Position numbers and translations under genes: made by a program. DNA of 64,000 nucleotides from Fasciola hepatica. Its lineage: Eukaryota; Platyhelminthes; Trematoda; Plagiorchiida; Fasciolidae. A model generated the notes under the pieces. The model did not search any database and was not told the origin of the DNA. It worked only from the letters and a program-made list of their open reading frames with translations. The DNA lies in the NCBI GenBank assembly GCA_948099385.1, contig CANUEZ040000183.1, positions 7,626,001-7,690,000 on the forward strand, read 5' to 3'. The first letter of the stretch is position 1, and each line of letters begins with the position of its first letter. Positions 33,684 through 45,609 of the stretch are shown here, in pieces.

Positions 33684-36310
33684 GTCAGAACACTGAGTGT
33701 TCACTTTGCAGTCTCAGGCTATGCGCACTTGTGCTGCTCTCCGAGATAGTAGAGTTAAGCCGTTCTCGGTTTGTACTTAAAAACTCCCTCTTTTCCTTGA
33801 AGGTTTTGATCAAATCCCCGCTAACGCTCGGCCGCCTCACAAAAAATAGATCCAGGGTTGGAAGACGCTCTGCGTAGATACTCCCCTCTTGGCCGATTGC
33901 CATCCTAGTGGCTGGCTTTCGCACCTTTTCCAAGCAGTTTACATTTTCTAGTAGTGCGGCTTTTAAGCATGCACGCAATACTCCAAGTGTAGACTATCAT
34001 TGGCTTTGTAGATTGAAACTGAAATCTCCGGTCCCCTAGATGACATCGTAGATCTAACTCAAAAGAGTTCCCTCCTGGCCATTCTTGATACAGCGACGCA
34101 CTGCTCCGGTGGCTTGGAACTATTGTCAGCCACTATTCCCAGATCCTTGACTTGTGAGGCCTTTTGCAGATACCCTAATCCACCCCACCGGACACTATAA
34201 TTTTGGTCAGACTTTGGCTCTTGGCGGGGTTTAGCGGACTTTTTCCATTTGTCGACCAGTTTTGGACAGCTAACACATCGTCCGCCACATCCGTTCTAGC
34301 TATCCTGACATCATAGGAGAAAACAGAAGTCGTGTTGCTTATTTCACGGGCTCAATCATTTGTGAAGATGAGGAAAAGCAGAAGGTTGAGCACCGAGCCA
34401 TGTGGCCTGGTGAGAATCGTATCTACCCGGCCGCTCGTGCGAAATAAAACAATTCGAACCCGGACAACGCGCACGGAAAGAACGACAAAACCAGAAGAGG
34501 ACAGCAGGATTGTATTTTGCTATTTTTGGTTGATACTAACTCGTCTGTATACAGAAGAAAGCGCGAAATTATTGGCAGATAAAGTGCTGACCAGTCACGA
34601 GGTGATTTCACTGTATCTACACAATCCCGTAGTCACGATTAGGCTTGACCTGATTGGCTGGATACTGTTGTAGCAGTCAGCCGACGGCGAGGAAACAGAA
34701 TTCAGAGATGTAAAGATTTATCTGAAAAATGTGGCACACTATTATTGATGTAAAATTACAAATATAAACACATAATGATTCAGTCCTCTTTGATTGTTGC
34801 ACTGTCATCCAGACTAGTGGTTTCTCCAACTTCTTCCAGTTTTCCGTTTGCTTGCGCAAGGTAGATACGACCAACTGAAGTGGAGGAGAAAATCTGTTAC
34901 TTCAATTCGCCATACTCGTACGACCTTCCCAAAGTTTCTATTACACTGGCAATGGAGCTGTAGCACACTGGACCGTGTGTAAAGATATTTGAATCACTAC
35001 CTGCAGCCCACCAGTTATCTCATTCAGTCAGGAAGATATCTATCCACGGTCTTGTGTTATTAACTATTCCCCTAGACTGCAGTTTAACGTCTATAGGCCT
35101 GGGGTTTAAGAGATAAAACTCCCTTAATAAGTCCATGTAACGGAATTTATTTAGCTGTCCTATATCTCACCGCCTGGTTACCTCCTCGGGAAACAGCGGC
35201 AGATTCGTTAGCCACGATCATCCATTCAGCAAACCCATGCTGCTTACCCGATATGGGGCTATTTGAGACCAGGGGATTAGAGTTCTGTTTCCCAACTATT
35301 CGCTGTTAGCACTTATACACTTAAAGTTACTTGCCTGTAACTTTCGGCCTTTTGCCGCCTTCCGGTCTTTCTGTATTCCAACCACCATTGCCTTCGTCCA
35401 TTCCCCTGATATATTTCTCTCTTTAAGTGATGTTTTGTACAGCTGCGTCACCAGGGCCCTTGAGGCTTCAGCTAGAGGCTGAGCGATGGTTGGATGAACC
35501 CCGTCTGGTCCTGCGGCCTTGTATTTTTTCAGAAGTCACAGTTAGGTGTATACTTTTTCTTCGTCTACCCTAGGTTCTGGTATTTGAAATTCTTGTGGTC
35601 TGTCTGTCCTCTGCTCTACATTTCCCGCTGGTTGAAGTATGCTCTTGAAAAAAGGCAAAAGAATATCAGACTTGTCGTTCTACCTTAGTGCTAGACGACT
35701 CTGCGCTCCTTCTAAGGTTACTACGCTTTCTCTCAAATGCTTTTGGGATTACGCATTACCATGGAACCTTTCGGGGTTGGTGCCAACTGCCGCAACTTAC
35801 CTGCACTCAAAACAATATTTTTGTACCTTTTAGATCGCTTTAGATTTTTTCCTGGCCTTCTAATAGGTTGCTGGGTTTTGTACAAATTGTGCACCATCCA
35901 TCGCTGTCTCCGGATGACTATCGTTTTATGAACTTTTTCTCTCCGTTAAGGAGGTCACTTTCTACTGGTATCAGACCTCAGAGCTAAAACTTTCTCTGTA
36001 AGTCGAAGCAATCCCTCCCTGACGGTATCCAAGATTTCTTCTAGAGAAGGGTTTGCGTGGCTCGGTGTCCAATGTGTTCCCTCCACTGCCCTCTTTAGTT
36101 CGTCGATATCGATTCTGCTTTAGCACTGAAGTAAAGCCCTTTCGGTTGGCTCATTGCTGGGGCTCAGTGAAATCTTTGGGACTTTATGGTCCCTTTTACC
36201 CAGGGGTTCTTCCATAACAATCTCCTTGACTTCTCTTTGATGGCGCGTTACGACTAAGTCAAGCAGGAACGAAAGATGCCCCCCATTGTTTAGTGCCCGG
36301 TGGCTTGTGT
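33684..36310 (-). pseudogene. CR1-type LINE ORF2 relic (endonuclease end to C-terminus)
   Basis: The longest retroelement relic in the window. Right to left: endonuclease end LLDLVVTRHQREVKEI and PLGKRDHKV (36290-36160; family LDLVLTN...PPLGxSDHN). The linker follows, then the reverse transcriptase: LKKYKAAGPDGVHPTIAQPL (about 35510), WTKAMVVGIQK, KLQSRGIVNNTRPWIDIFLT (35105-35035), GSVLNLLLFLIFTND (34420-34360) and FSYDVRIAR...NWS (34320-34230). In the catalytic FADD position the first Asp reads Tyr. The C-terminal domain has LEKVRKPATRM, YAERLPTLDLFF and SGDLIKTFK (33930-33790). A block of roughly 590 bases (about 34440-35032) interrupts the reverse transcriptase and removes the SGVPQ part of its GVPQGSVLG motif. 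Stops and shifts are frequent. The N-terminal part of the endonuclease is not seen. Confidence 0.82.
34440..35032 (+). mobile_element. Nested insertion carrying a split repeat B copy
   Basis: This block has no reverse transcriptase reading and sits between two adjacent CR1 motifs. Family B blocks lie at 34590-34669 (CACTGTATCTACACAATCCC, CTGATTGGCTGGATACTG) and 34947-35006 (GAGCTGTAGCACACTGGACC, TTTGAATCACTACC). The copy at 16.9 kb has these blocks almost adjacent, so about 280 bases appear inserted within this B copy. The exact ends and any target duplication are not resolved. Confidence 0.5.
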
Positions 36311-37452
36311 CGTAAATTTTCTAAGTGCATGCAACTAAAACTATTGTAGAAGGCTGTCGTCCGTTGATCACCGTCGGTGTAGTCTTGCTTATCCAACTGA
36401 TTTCAGACCACGGCACTGCTGGAGTGTGTGCACTGGTGATCGATAAAAAGCTCTCAGCAATAGATGGATTACATGGTTATCAATTCAACACTGTCCCTAA
36501 TTTTGTGCATTATTTTAAACAAAAAAAGAGTGGATGCATCGAAAAAGGGAAGGGTAAATCAATTAACATCTTGAATTCCAATGTAATTAATGGAGTTATA
36601 ATTTTATGAATGGGCACCGACGATCACCCCGTATAGTTTTTACCTAATAATTTTTGCTACCACATTTCTGATTTCTCCAAAAAGCATCAGGTCTGACGTG
36701 GGATTTTCCACACACCCTGAAATTTTCAACCTATGGTAGCATGTAATTGGAGTTCTCCCGAATTTGAAATCTCTTCACATCCTGTCACTGAGCAACTTTC
36801 AGTCGTGTTACATCAGGGATTACGTCACATTAGTTAATCACTGCATATGCGGTGGAAGAATAGGAAACGTTTTATCAATTTGGTAATATGTTCAAACGTG
36901 GGTGGTACGCTTATCTTGATGAAATGATTTGAAAGCTTTTGTACACGTCACCCTGATACATTGTTTCGTGCCTGTCCGTGAGTAATGAACTCAGCCAATC
37001 AGTTATATTGGCATCCAGGTTTCCAGAACACCTAACAAAACAGCATAGCAGCAAAACTGGTCAGCTCAATCTCCACCAGCGACGCTACATATCGATTTTC
37101 GTGTAAGCGAGTGTATATTAAATCAGCGGAGAAGATTGCATACACCCTATTCAAGTCTTATTAGTTCTGCCTTTCCGTGATTCCAGGCTCGATTTCATTC
37201 AGTTCAAGAGATATTCGGGACTGAACTTAGTATAAAACCCAAATCCCACTGAACAGTCAAGGAAGGGTATAATGCATATACCATGGGAAGATGCTCACAA
37301 TAGAAAGAATACCTTCAGGAGACTTTGGTATATACGCAAAAGAGTTCGGAGATACAGGGCTTCCACGTACCACCCGGTGACAAGGACAAGAGGAAGGAGA
37401 GCATCAGTCAAACCCATGTTTGTTGCTCTTTTCCAGGAAAAGTGAAGTTTTA
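36311..37452. other. Unassigned sequence
   Basis: Nothing recognised. The missing N-terminal part of the CR1 endonuclease would be expected here but could not be read. Confidence 0.35.
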
Positions 37453-37478
37453 GTGGTGGTGGTGGTGGTGGTGATGGT
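37453..37478. repeat. (GGT)n microsatellite
   Basis: About eight GGT units. It gives a poly-His run in a minus-strand frame that has no other support as a gene. Confidence 0.95.
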
Positions 37479-37675
37479 TTTTGTTTAGCCTAATTATCAT
37501 CCGTGGTGAACGCTGCTCGTGAAGCCTATCATCTGATTGTCTGCTCACGTAGCCGACGTAGAGTGGCTCGCTATGGCACCATGCAGCCTGGACCCACCAA
37601 GTCCACCGTATTTGTTGAAACAGTTCATACTCTACCATGCTCACCAGGAATAGACAAGACGAGGATAGCAAATTG

Positions 37676-37974
37676 TATTATTCGCAATACTCTAGCTGAC
37701 GTGATGTTTTTAAATCGCTCCCAACCAAAACTACGCAAAACGAGATAGCAAGAAGAGCAGTGCTGCAGAATAGCACATCAGTTGTATTTCAGAACTGGTT
37801 CGTATAAGTATGGTAAACCAAGGAAAATATTTTACAGATTAGAAGTTGACCAATCACAGGGAGCTTTTGCGTACCTGTTCTGGGCGATCCTGATCGGTCG
37901 AGGCTCATCTGTGTGTGTGTGGCTATTAAGCTGTACCTGGCGGTGTCACGTGTGACTACCGCTAAATCTCAACA
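37676..37974 (+). repeat. Dispersed repeat family A, near-complete copy 4
   Basis: One of three near-complete copies. It has TATTATTCGCAATAC, TTTTTAAATCGCTCCCAACC, AACTACGCAAAACGA, TAGCAAGAAG, GCTGCAGAATAG, AGAAGTTGACCAATCACAGG, TACCTGTTCTGGGCGATCCT, AGCTGTACCTGG and CACGTGTGACTACCGCTAAA, in the same order as at 39.6 and 59.4 kb. No terminal inverted repeats or target duplication could be fixed. Confidence 0.75.
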
Positions 37975-38119
37975 ACTTTCCTTCCTCAGGAGTTCGTCGT
38001 CAGTTTGGCCTGCCCGTCGCACTGATCTTCGAACTGGAGCTAGTGGCTGTGGTTGGCCACTGCGGCCGTCGTTTTGGTTGGCGGGGAAGATGTATCTCTG
38101 TCATCAACACGGTCACCGT

Positions 38120-38405
38120 CTTGATCCGTGTTTGAGATAGCCCGTGTAGGGGCTACCGACCAAGCCTTCAACCGGAACAATGGGAAGAGCCGAACGGAAA
38201 TAGTGAGCAAAAGAATCAAGGTAATGGTCACAGGCAACTGACCACAAAGCAGCCGAAATGCCCAGGCAGCTGGAGGGTCAACGTTGCTGCAGAGTAGTCT
38301 GGAAATAGGGCTATATGAACGGTTGAACATGTTTCACCGGGTTGACTTGTTTGGCCGCTCAAATGCAGGTGTTCCACATCCGTCTTGTCTTCTTTGGTAC
38401 AATAT
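38120..38405 (+). mobile_element. Decayed LTR, same family as the 60.3 kb LTR
   Basis: Aligns by eye with the right two-thirds of the LTR at 60285-60721. Shared, in order: AGATAGC, GGGCTACCGAC against GGGCTGCCGAT, a GAGCCGAAC / GGTCACAGG pair, GCAGCCGAA, AGTCTGGAAA, CTATATGAACG against CTATATAAGCG, and a right end TTTGGTACA against CTTGTTACA. Both are followed by ATAT. The left third is missing or diverged, next to the family A copy that ends at 37974. Confidence 0.6.
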
Positions 38406-38814
38406 TACACCATGCATTGGGCTGGTGATAAAAGCTCAATTTTAGTCTGTCAAGTGGAAGTCTTACTTAAGTGGGCCATGGAAGACTATTCCGTTGTCTG
38501 TTTGACTGATAGCTGTAGGTCGTCGCATTGGCTAACTGAATCTTCCAGTTCCGGTGAAATGGACTGCGAAGTTGCGATTCACTGTAGTCTTAAACCACTC
38601 TCTGAGCTGCTTGTGAATCAAACTAGACGCTGGTCATAGGAACCGTTCACACAAGAGACTATCCAGTGCTGAGATCAAATGAACCGGTCCCCTGGTAAGA
38701 CAATCAACTGCTGATATTGGATGAGTAAATCATTTAACAACCTCTCTTAGCGATTCCGACACGTTCCCGGTTCTAATGTCGCGAATAGTACCGAAATATC
38801 CGGAACCTTTACCA

Positions 38815-38935
38815 AGTACTCGTGGCTCAGCTCGTGGCTCGCAAAGCACAGGCCGCACTAAAATATGGGTTGTGTCCCGGGGCGGGTTCAAACTCCGCCG
38901 GGGTGAACGATTTTTTAAAAATTTGGATGAGTCCA
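38815..38935 (+). mobile_element. tRNA-like SINE head
   Basis: GTGGCTCAGCTCGTGG resembles an A box and CGGGTTCAAACTCCG contains a near-perfect B box (GGTTCAAACTC). A frame starting MAQLVAR, ending soon after, is the familiar false protein of tRNA-derived repeats. The cloverleaf cannot be completed, so it is not a tRNA gene. GGATGAGTCC just downstream is discussed under the findings. Confidence 0.5.
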
Positions 38936-39573
38936 GTAGATACGGAGACTGATTTGCAAATTATGTTAGTGCTTGCTAAAAATATTTGTCATGTGCTCAC
39001 AGTTTAAAATCCATAGAGGCACAAATATGCAACTGTACATCCCTTGTTAAGAACCATGAATGCCACCAAATCATACCTACCAGCTTAAAAATTGCGTACG
39101 GGAATAAAGGTCACATTTGGAAAATTCTGAACTGGAGGTTCCACATTCTGAGTTGATCGAAGTAATACATACATTGCATTTTAAACAATAACTTCATTAG
39201 AGCAAGCGTTAAATCTTACCTCTTGTGCACAAAAGGGGTGAACATGCGTCCGAAATTTCATTTTGCACTGTTAAGCCACCTTTCACATTATCACCATCAC
39301 CATTCCAAATCAATCAATAACCCAGTCGAACGTAATTCTTGCGGTACACACCGGCAAGGCACAAGCAAGAGTGAAGCAGCGACGCGGAACATCGGTCAAC
39401 TATTTATGCAAATACAACTTAAGTAGCACGACCCATGTTGAAACAGAAAGTGAGATTGAAGTACGAAGTAGGAGCGGGAAGAGTTGCCAATTCTCTCTAC
39501 CTATCCATTTATCTATCTATCTGTACGTGTGTGTGTGTGAGACTAGACCGGTAACGAATCGAGCTGAATGTGT

Positions 39574-39871
39574 GTACTATTCGCAGTATTTGAATTGAGA
39601 GGACGCATTTAAATCGCTACAACTCAGAACACGGCAAACCGAAATAGTGAGAACACCAAGGCTACGGTACTGTACTTTAGTTTTACTACAGAATTGATGT
39701 GTAAAAATATGCTCCGTCAAAGGAAACAATCAGCAGATCAAGTCCTAACCGATCACAACAAACTTTGTCATACCTGTTCAAGGCGCTTCTGATTGGCTGG
39801 GGCTGCTCAGCGTATTTGGCCGCAAAGCTGCACTGGGGTGTGTACCGTGTAGTGCCTGCAGAATCATCACA
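39574..39871 (+). repeat. Dispersed repeat family A, near-complete copy 5
   Basis: Starts GTACTATTCGCAGTATTTGA and contains TTTAAATCGCTACAAC, AACACGGCAAACCGAAAT, ACCAAGGCTACGGTA, AGCAGATCAAGTCCTAACCG, ACCTGTTCAAGGCGCTTCTG, ATTGGCTGGGGCTGCTCAGC, AAGCTGCACTGGGG and GTAGTGCCTGCAGAATCATC. This is the same block order as the other near-complete copies, with many substitutions. Confidence 0.75.
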
Positions 39872-42842
39872 ATGTGGCGTCTAGTGTCGGACTACGCAAA
39901 TATTTTACACGCCGTAACTCAGTAGTTTCGGAAGTTTTGTAATCAGCCGAAGTTCTGGTTACCATGGAAAACTTTTCTACAGAATGGCTTATGATCGAAC
40001 GTTCGATGAGAATGTCTATCTGAGGTTAGCAAACGTCGGACGATAACACAAATTTCAGAAAATGCTTTGTAACTGAATATCAAGCACTCGTATGTGGCGT
40101 GTCACCTCATGCATCGTTTTTTCCGTACATTCCTAACTTCAGCCTGATCCCAGTCACTCATCATCAGATTAACGCTGGGTCCATGTAAAACTTGGATCAA
40201 CTCGCACAATATACTAATATCCAAAGGAATCGATCGTAGCTACTCGTAACTGCGCACATCGAGAACTGGCAAGATCAGGATAGCATGTATAATGTGGTGA
40301 CCGAATTGCTTGAAATGAAATCAGAAGACCATCGAACTGGCACCGGGATGTATTGATCTTTTTGCATACGGATTTTGACATTTATATAGGCACGGAAAGC
40401 ACAGAGAAACACATAGACAAGCAGCAGCTCAATTACAAGCGCGATGGATAGCCATAATAAGTATGTTGAATGTTGTAAAATGATAGAATTCGATCTAACT
40501 TATGACTGTCAAGATCGATGGGCGTACAACGCAATCAAAATCTCAAGTAGAACAAACCATGTTCGCAAGATGATCATGGTTGTGTGAAAACCCACTTTGT
40601 ATTATCGGTCACATGTCGGATTATATGAGCCTTGTTTTGGACAGAATTTACCTCATTGAGTGAGTTAGATGAAATCACAGCATATATGTTCGGACAACTC
40701 TAATTACCACGTATCTGTTTATGTATGGAGCAAGAAGTGGTATTATTTGTAGGAAATGCACTGGCTAATCATAAAACAGTTTGGTTGTATCAGGAAGATC
40801 TGATTACCAGGTTCGGGTAAGTTCGACTTAGCTGAATCCTGGGCACGATACCATAGCACACTACTCTGCGTTCACAGTCACCACAGTCAATCGTCATCTT
40901 TTTTTGGAACGCAAAATCAAACGGTCTTTTGGTTTTGTCCCTCGATCCACATCCAAATTCGAAATGAGATTTGAAATGGTGCACGCATTGGCAAAATCTG
41001 CATACAGGCATTCTTGTGCCGTCACTGAGGTAAGTCTAGTCTGCCAGCGGGGGAAATCCTACTAAGTTTGGGCGAGCAGTAGTCAACAAAGTCTTTCAAT
41101 CTGATCGCTTATAAAATGGTCCACGACCTATTGTTTTCCACACATTCGACCGTGAATTGCGTTATATAACCTCGTTGGGGAAAGTAGTACCGAAGCTTTT
41201 CACGCTGTCTAATCAGTCTTGTTCTAGTGATACAAATGCGGAACCCTATGGATGATAGCTGGAGAAATAATCTGGTCGACAACTTAAATTTACGCAGTCA
41301 TATCAGGCTATCAAGCAGTCTGTTTGCCGACTCATGGACAACTCCACACCGTTGCGACCGGCAGTACCATGCAATGACATTTGTGGGGACCATTGCTACA
41401 AATGTACGTATTCAACACATAGACGACTACTCGATCCCACAGTGTACCGCGGGGCAGACTGAATGGTGGTTTTTAGGGTGTCGACTGAAATCGATCGATT
41501 GCCTCAGATCCGTTAGTATGTTGAACATCATTGATTATCGCCTTAGGCATTGTACCTGCAATGTGATCACGTTGAAGTATTAATGACTCTTTATTGTGAA
41601 ACGATTCGTAGAAAAAAATTCATTTCTAAATTACTAGCACACTCCGAACATTAAACCAACAGATTTCGCAATCCAAACGCTTAGGTGCATATGCCCATCT
41701 ATGCAAGCGCATGCGCGTTTGTCTATCTATTTGTCAGCGCGCCTGCGCCATCCCCTGTATTGAATGGCTGATTGACTGGACCAATCGGATGTGAGTGTGT
41801 AACTAAATCACCTCGTTTATTGATCCTGCACCCTGACAAAGCATTTATGCACCCACGGTTTCTAGTACATACTTTACTGCGTTGGCCTGTAGCCGAGTGA
41901 GCTGAGTGAAGTATATGAACTACACAAATTCCGGTCATCGACTGCGGCCTTATGGGTTGAAAACAACCGAGAAAGGGAACATATTTGACCAAAATTCCGG
42001 ACAGTTTAAAAATCCTCATTATTACACATTACTTCCATGTCAAGCGAATATGATCCCTTTGCATTTAGAAACCGAATATATTACTTTAAGCGTTGGAAAC
42101 TCAGTAAAAATCGCACTGAATAGCAAGCCAGGTTTGGTGGTGCTTGGAGTCGGTCACATGATTCTCCTCATTACGGATCGATGAAGGCTCATGAACGCAT
42201 TCCTCATCGCCGGCAATAATGCGTGATGAAGCTTGAATTTGTGATAACGGGACCAACTGCAAAGTGAGTGACGACATGAGGAAATGGGAGAATTTTTCTG
42301 TGTTGAAAGGAGATTCTGACAGCTTTGATTTATCAGTGTGGTCTAGAAATCAATAACGTGTCATTTCTTCTCGACGAAATGATGTCGATTTCTTGCAAAG
42401 CCCAGCTTAGGGACTTTGTTCGTTATTTACTCGGATTTTAGTTTGAAAGCGTATCGATCCGGATAGAAACGTCAGATTACTCATCACAATGATCACTTAT
42501 GAAATGAACATACTTAAATTCAGCTCATTTCGAATAACAAATGACCATACACTCGGTATGATGGCTTCAGTTCGCACCTCTTACCAAGAACCTTATTCGA
42601 AAATCAGAACGGCCAAGAGTATGTAAAGTAAAAGGATAACCACGCAAAAAGGTTGTGAATATGAAACAGTCAGTGGTCACAACGCCTTGGCACATTCTAT
42701 AATGTATTCAACAACTGAATGAAAGAACGTACTCTGTCTTGCTATACGCATCATCTATAAGCGTAAGTAAATGTTATAAACCAAAGGGCGTCTTTTACTA
42801 TTTTATCGTAATCCAGTAACTTTTACCGTTATCCACGGAATG

Positions 42843-42843
<1 letters not shown>
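39872..42843. other. Unassigned; includes a small repeat B block
   Basis: At 40760-40820 CTGGCTAATCATAAAACAGT and a GGTTGTATCAGGAAGATCTG block resemble family B. A plus-strand frame of 118 codons (41227-41583) matches no protein I know and has no clear splice or start context. Otherwise nothing is recognised. Confidence 0.4.

Positions 42844-42900
<57 letters not shown>
42844..42900. repeat. (TA)n microsatellite
   Basis: An uninterrupted tract of 57 bases, with TCCACGG occurring as a direct repeat close to both edges (about 42833 and 42903). Confidence 0.97.
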
Positions 42901-42902
<2 letters not shown>

Positions 42903-43880
42903 TCCACGGTGAGTCGTACTAGTTTACTGTGAGGGTTACACATGACCAGCCAAAGCCCTAGCAGTCTCACCGTCGATGATGTACACACAACGCCAGATGC
43001 CGAAGATCCTGGCAGCTAGAACTCCGGTTGAGATTGACAGCGTGATGGAATCCCACCGAGAATGAAGAACTTCCCCTATTTGGATCAAACATATTCCATG
43101 AAATTTTGAACTTGTGATATTTCTCAAACACATGCATGGGTGCACGCATCTTGCAAAAAAGCATTAGCGATGACAAATACAGCAATAAACCTGTCGAAAC
43201 ATCCAGTGGAGAACCACGGTTTTGAATTTGGAGAAGAAAACCACACATCCGAAGGCGATATCACAGTTGGTTATCGATAACGATATGGATGTTAACACAT
43301 CAGTTCAAGTCAAGTGAGCACTTCGCGCATTCAGTAATGGCCAATCATCGGCTTCACAAACATTGGGTACGAACAAAGCGTTGAAACGAGTGCGAGCGAT
43401 TTCTTGAAGTTGGTGGAAATAATTCGGTGACAAAACTCTAGATGAGCCTTGTTTCCTAATCGGTAGATGACGGTTATAAGAACTGTGCCGAGTAGACAAA
43501 GGGCCTTTAGAATTCCCGAAGAATTTGGCGATTATTCTAGCCCGTTTTTCACCTGAATTGGGATTCAGTAGTTTAGACTTTTTCAGTCAAAACATTTCTC
43601 ACATTTCTCTTTTTAAATGCACTGACACACAGCTTGCCAGCAGGATTTCTATCTCCCGCTGTTCCAGTTCACTTCAACTGGTATAGCACATTATCTTGGG
43701 TTACTGCTGAAGCAAGACACCATAGAAACAAGGGGACCTTCGATGAAGATGACTGGCGCGCAATATATCCAATACACTTGTCCCATGTCCACTTCGTCAA
43801 CATTTGTCTGCTGGGATAGCTTACCAACCTCTGCCAGCTATGTTCTATAGGATAACTTAGTTGGGATTAAATCGGTTTAG
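42901..43880. other. Unassigned; weak exon-like minus-strand frame
   Basis: On the minus strand the frame ending FGIWRCVYIIDG (about 42970-43145) meets a donor-like GTGAGAC, but no good acceptor or recognised protein supports a gene. Confidence 0.2.
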
Positions 43881-43881
43881 T

Positions 43882-43916
<35 letters not shown>

Positions 43917-43945
43917 GTTTGTGTGTGTGCATGAGAGAGAGAGGG
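43881..43945. repeat. (GT)n/(GTAT)n/(GA)n compound microsatellite
   Basis: GT units pass into GTAT units, back to GT, and end in a short GA run. Confidence 0.95.
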
Positions 43946-44375
43946 AAGCTCTCTGGACCAAGGAATCGATCGCTATATTGTTCTTGAAACAAACAAGTGT
44001 GGGTAAAGTGAACTGATAGAGTGGAGCAGCATGCAGGCAGGAAAAAAGACTGTGGGTGCTGCTACATCCCAAATCACCTTAACTTTCGCCCACGGATTAG
44101 ATCAAGCGTTGACCTTGGAATACGCATTGATTAACCAGTTCGCCGAAACTAAGTGAAGACGAATGTAGTAGGAGGACTTCTTTTCTACGCTGTCATCGGC
44201 GAACACACATTGGCGGTCATCTTATTTCACCAAGGTTCAAAACCGTGATGTTCAAATGAAGACGGCTATGTCGGGTGAATCTTACAGAAATTTAGGCGAG
44301 CTCAACGCATTTAACGATCTCCGAATACATGCCATTGGTTTGGCTGATATGAACTGTTGTCAGAAGGTACAATTG

Positions 44376-44397
44376 CGTGTGTGTGTGTGTGTGTGTG
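44376..44397. repeat. (GT)n microsatellite
   Basis: About eleven GT units. Confidence 0.95.
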
Positions 44398-45556
44398 GTG
44401 TCATTTAGGGACCTTTTGCACCGAACTATTCCAAGCACTGCCAACACCACCGATGATGAGTTTCGCATCGGTCTTGGGCACATTAACCACATTTTCGCCT
44501 TCTGACAACTAGATGAACCCTGACACGTTCCGGAGACCAACGATCATCTTTTTCTTAGACAAATATACATCCCCATTTGTCTTCGACTTTACCGTGGGGG
44601 ATTAAATTCGAAATACTTTATCCGGTTTAATAATCGGTAGAGATGAAATTGTCCCGGGTAAAAACATGTTCGACTCAGGATATACCGATAAAACCTCCTG
44701 ACTGAGTTACAGTGCACAGGCGATGCGACACTTTCTGGACCATCTCTGATGACTTTGGACGTGTTTGCTTGTCTCCCACCTGTATACCTTTTGCGCTCTA
44801 TTCGCGCGTGCTAGGTCTAGGCTGGAACAGGTGACGGGGTAGCCGAGCTATAACTTGGAGTAGGGGTGTGCCGAAGCTAGCATTTTAATTGGCTAGTGCT
44901 TCCCACGTGGTCTGGACTCAAAGGACAAGGTTTGTTGTCGGTTGGAAAGGCTGAGGAAAGTGGCTGATAATGGATTTCAGTGAAAAGAAACAGCGAGAGA
45001 GAAAGAGGGACTATGTCATCAAACGAAAATCGAAGATACTTGGTCGTATAGTGGGAACTTTTAGGTCCGTATATTCTGCTCTCCACTTTACGACTTGCTT
45101 GACTTTCCCGTGCTCCAACAGAATACTTAATTGGTCCTGCTTCTAGTGTCCAAAAATATAACTTTTCGAGAAGTAGCTAACTTTTATGAACCGAAGATAA
45201 GTTGCTCTTTCATTCTGAGTTCTTTGATCTGTGTTTATTGCTTACAGGGCAAAATTCTTGATTCGAAGGATCTCAGAACATTTTCTGCTCACACGCGAAA
45301 ATATTGATCGTGCTGTCCCATGACACACAGCCGACATTCAGCTTGACTTCCAACTCTTCGAAAACAAAACACAAGATTCTCAGAACAGGATAACCTCAAG
45401 AAATACTCATCGAACCCCAAACCGCAGTTTCAAAGTCCACTAAGCCTAGATATACGTGCAGCGCAAACTTCTATAACCAAGGATATGGATATGGCCGTAA
45501 CAGACGGGCGTCAGTCTCATATGTCTAACCTTCCTATTTGGTCTCTTTCTTTTTTT
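44398..45556. other. Unassigned sequence
   Basis: No gene or repeat recognised. Confidence 0.4.
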
Positions 45557-45609
45557 CTCTGTCTGTCTGTCCGTCTGTCTGTCTGTCTGTCTGTCTGCGT
45601 GTGTGTGTG
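45557..45609. repeat. (TGTC)n/(GT)n microsatellite
   Basis: About ten TCTG units with one interruption (CCGT), then a GT run. Confidence 0.95.

Noticed and set aside
37450..37671. Minus-strand frame ending in a poly-His run
   Set aside because: The His run is a (GGT)n microsatellite and the rest is unrecognised.
38822..38896. tRNA gene
   Set aside because: A and B boxes are present but no acceptor stem or cloverleaf can be formed. It fits a SINE head better.
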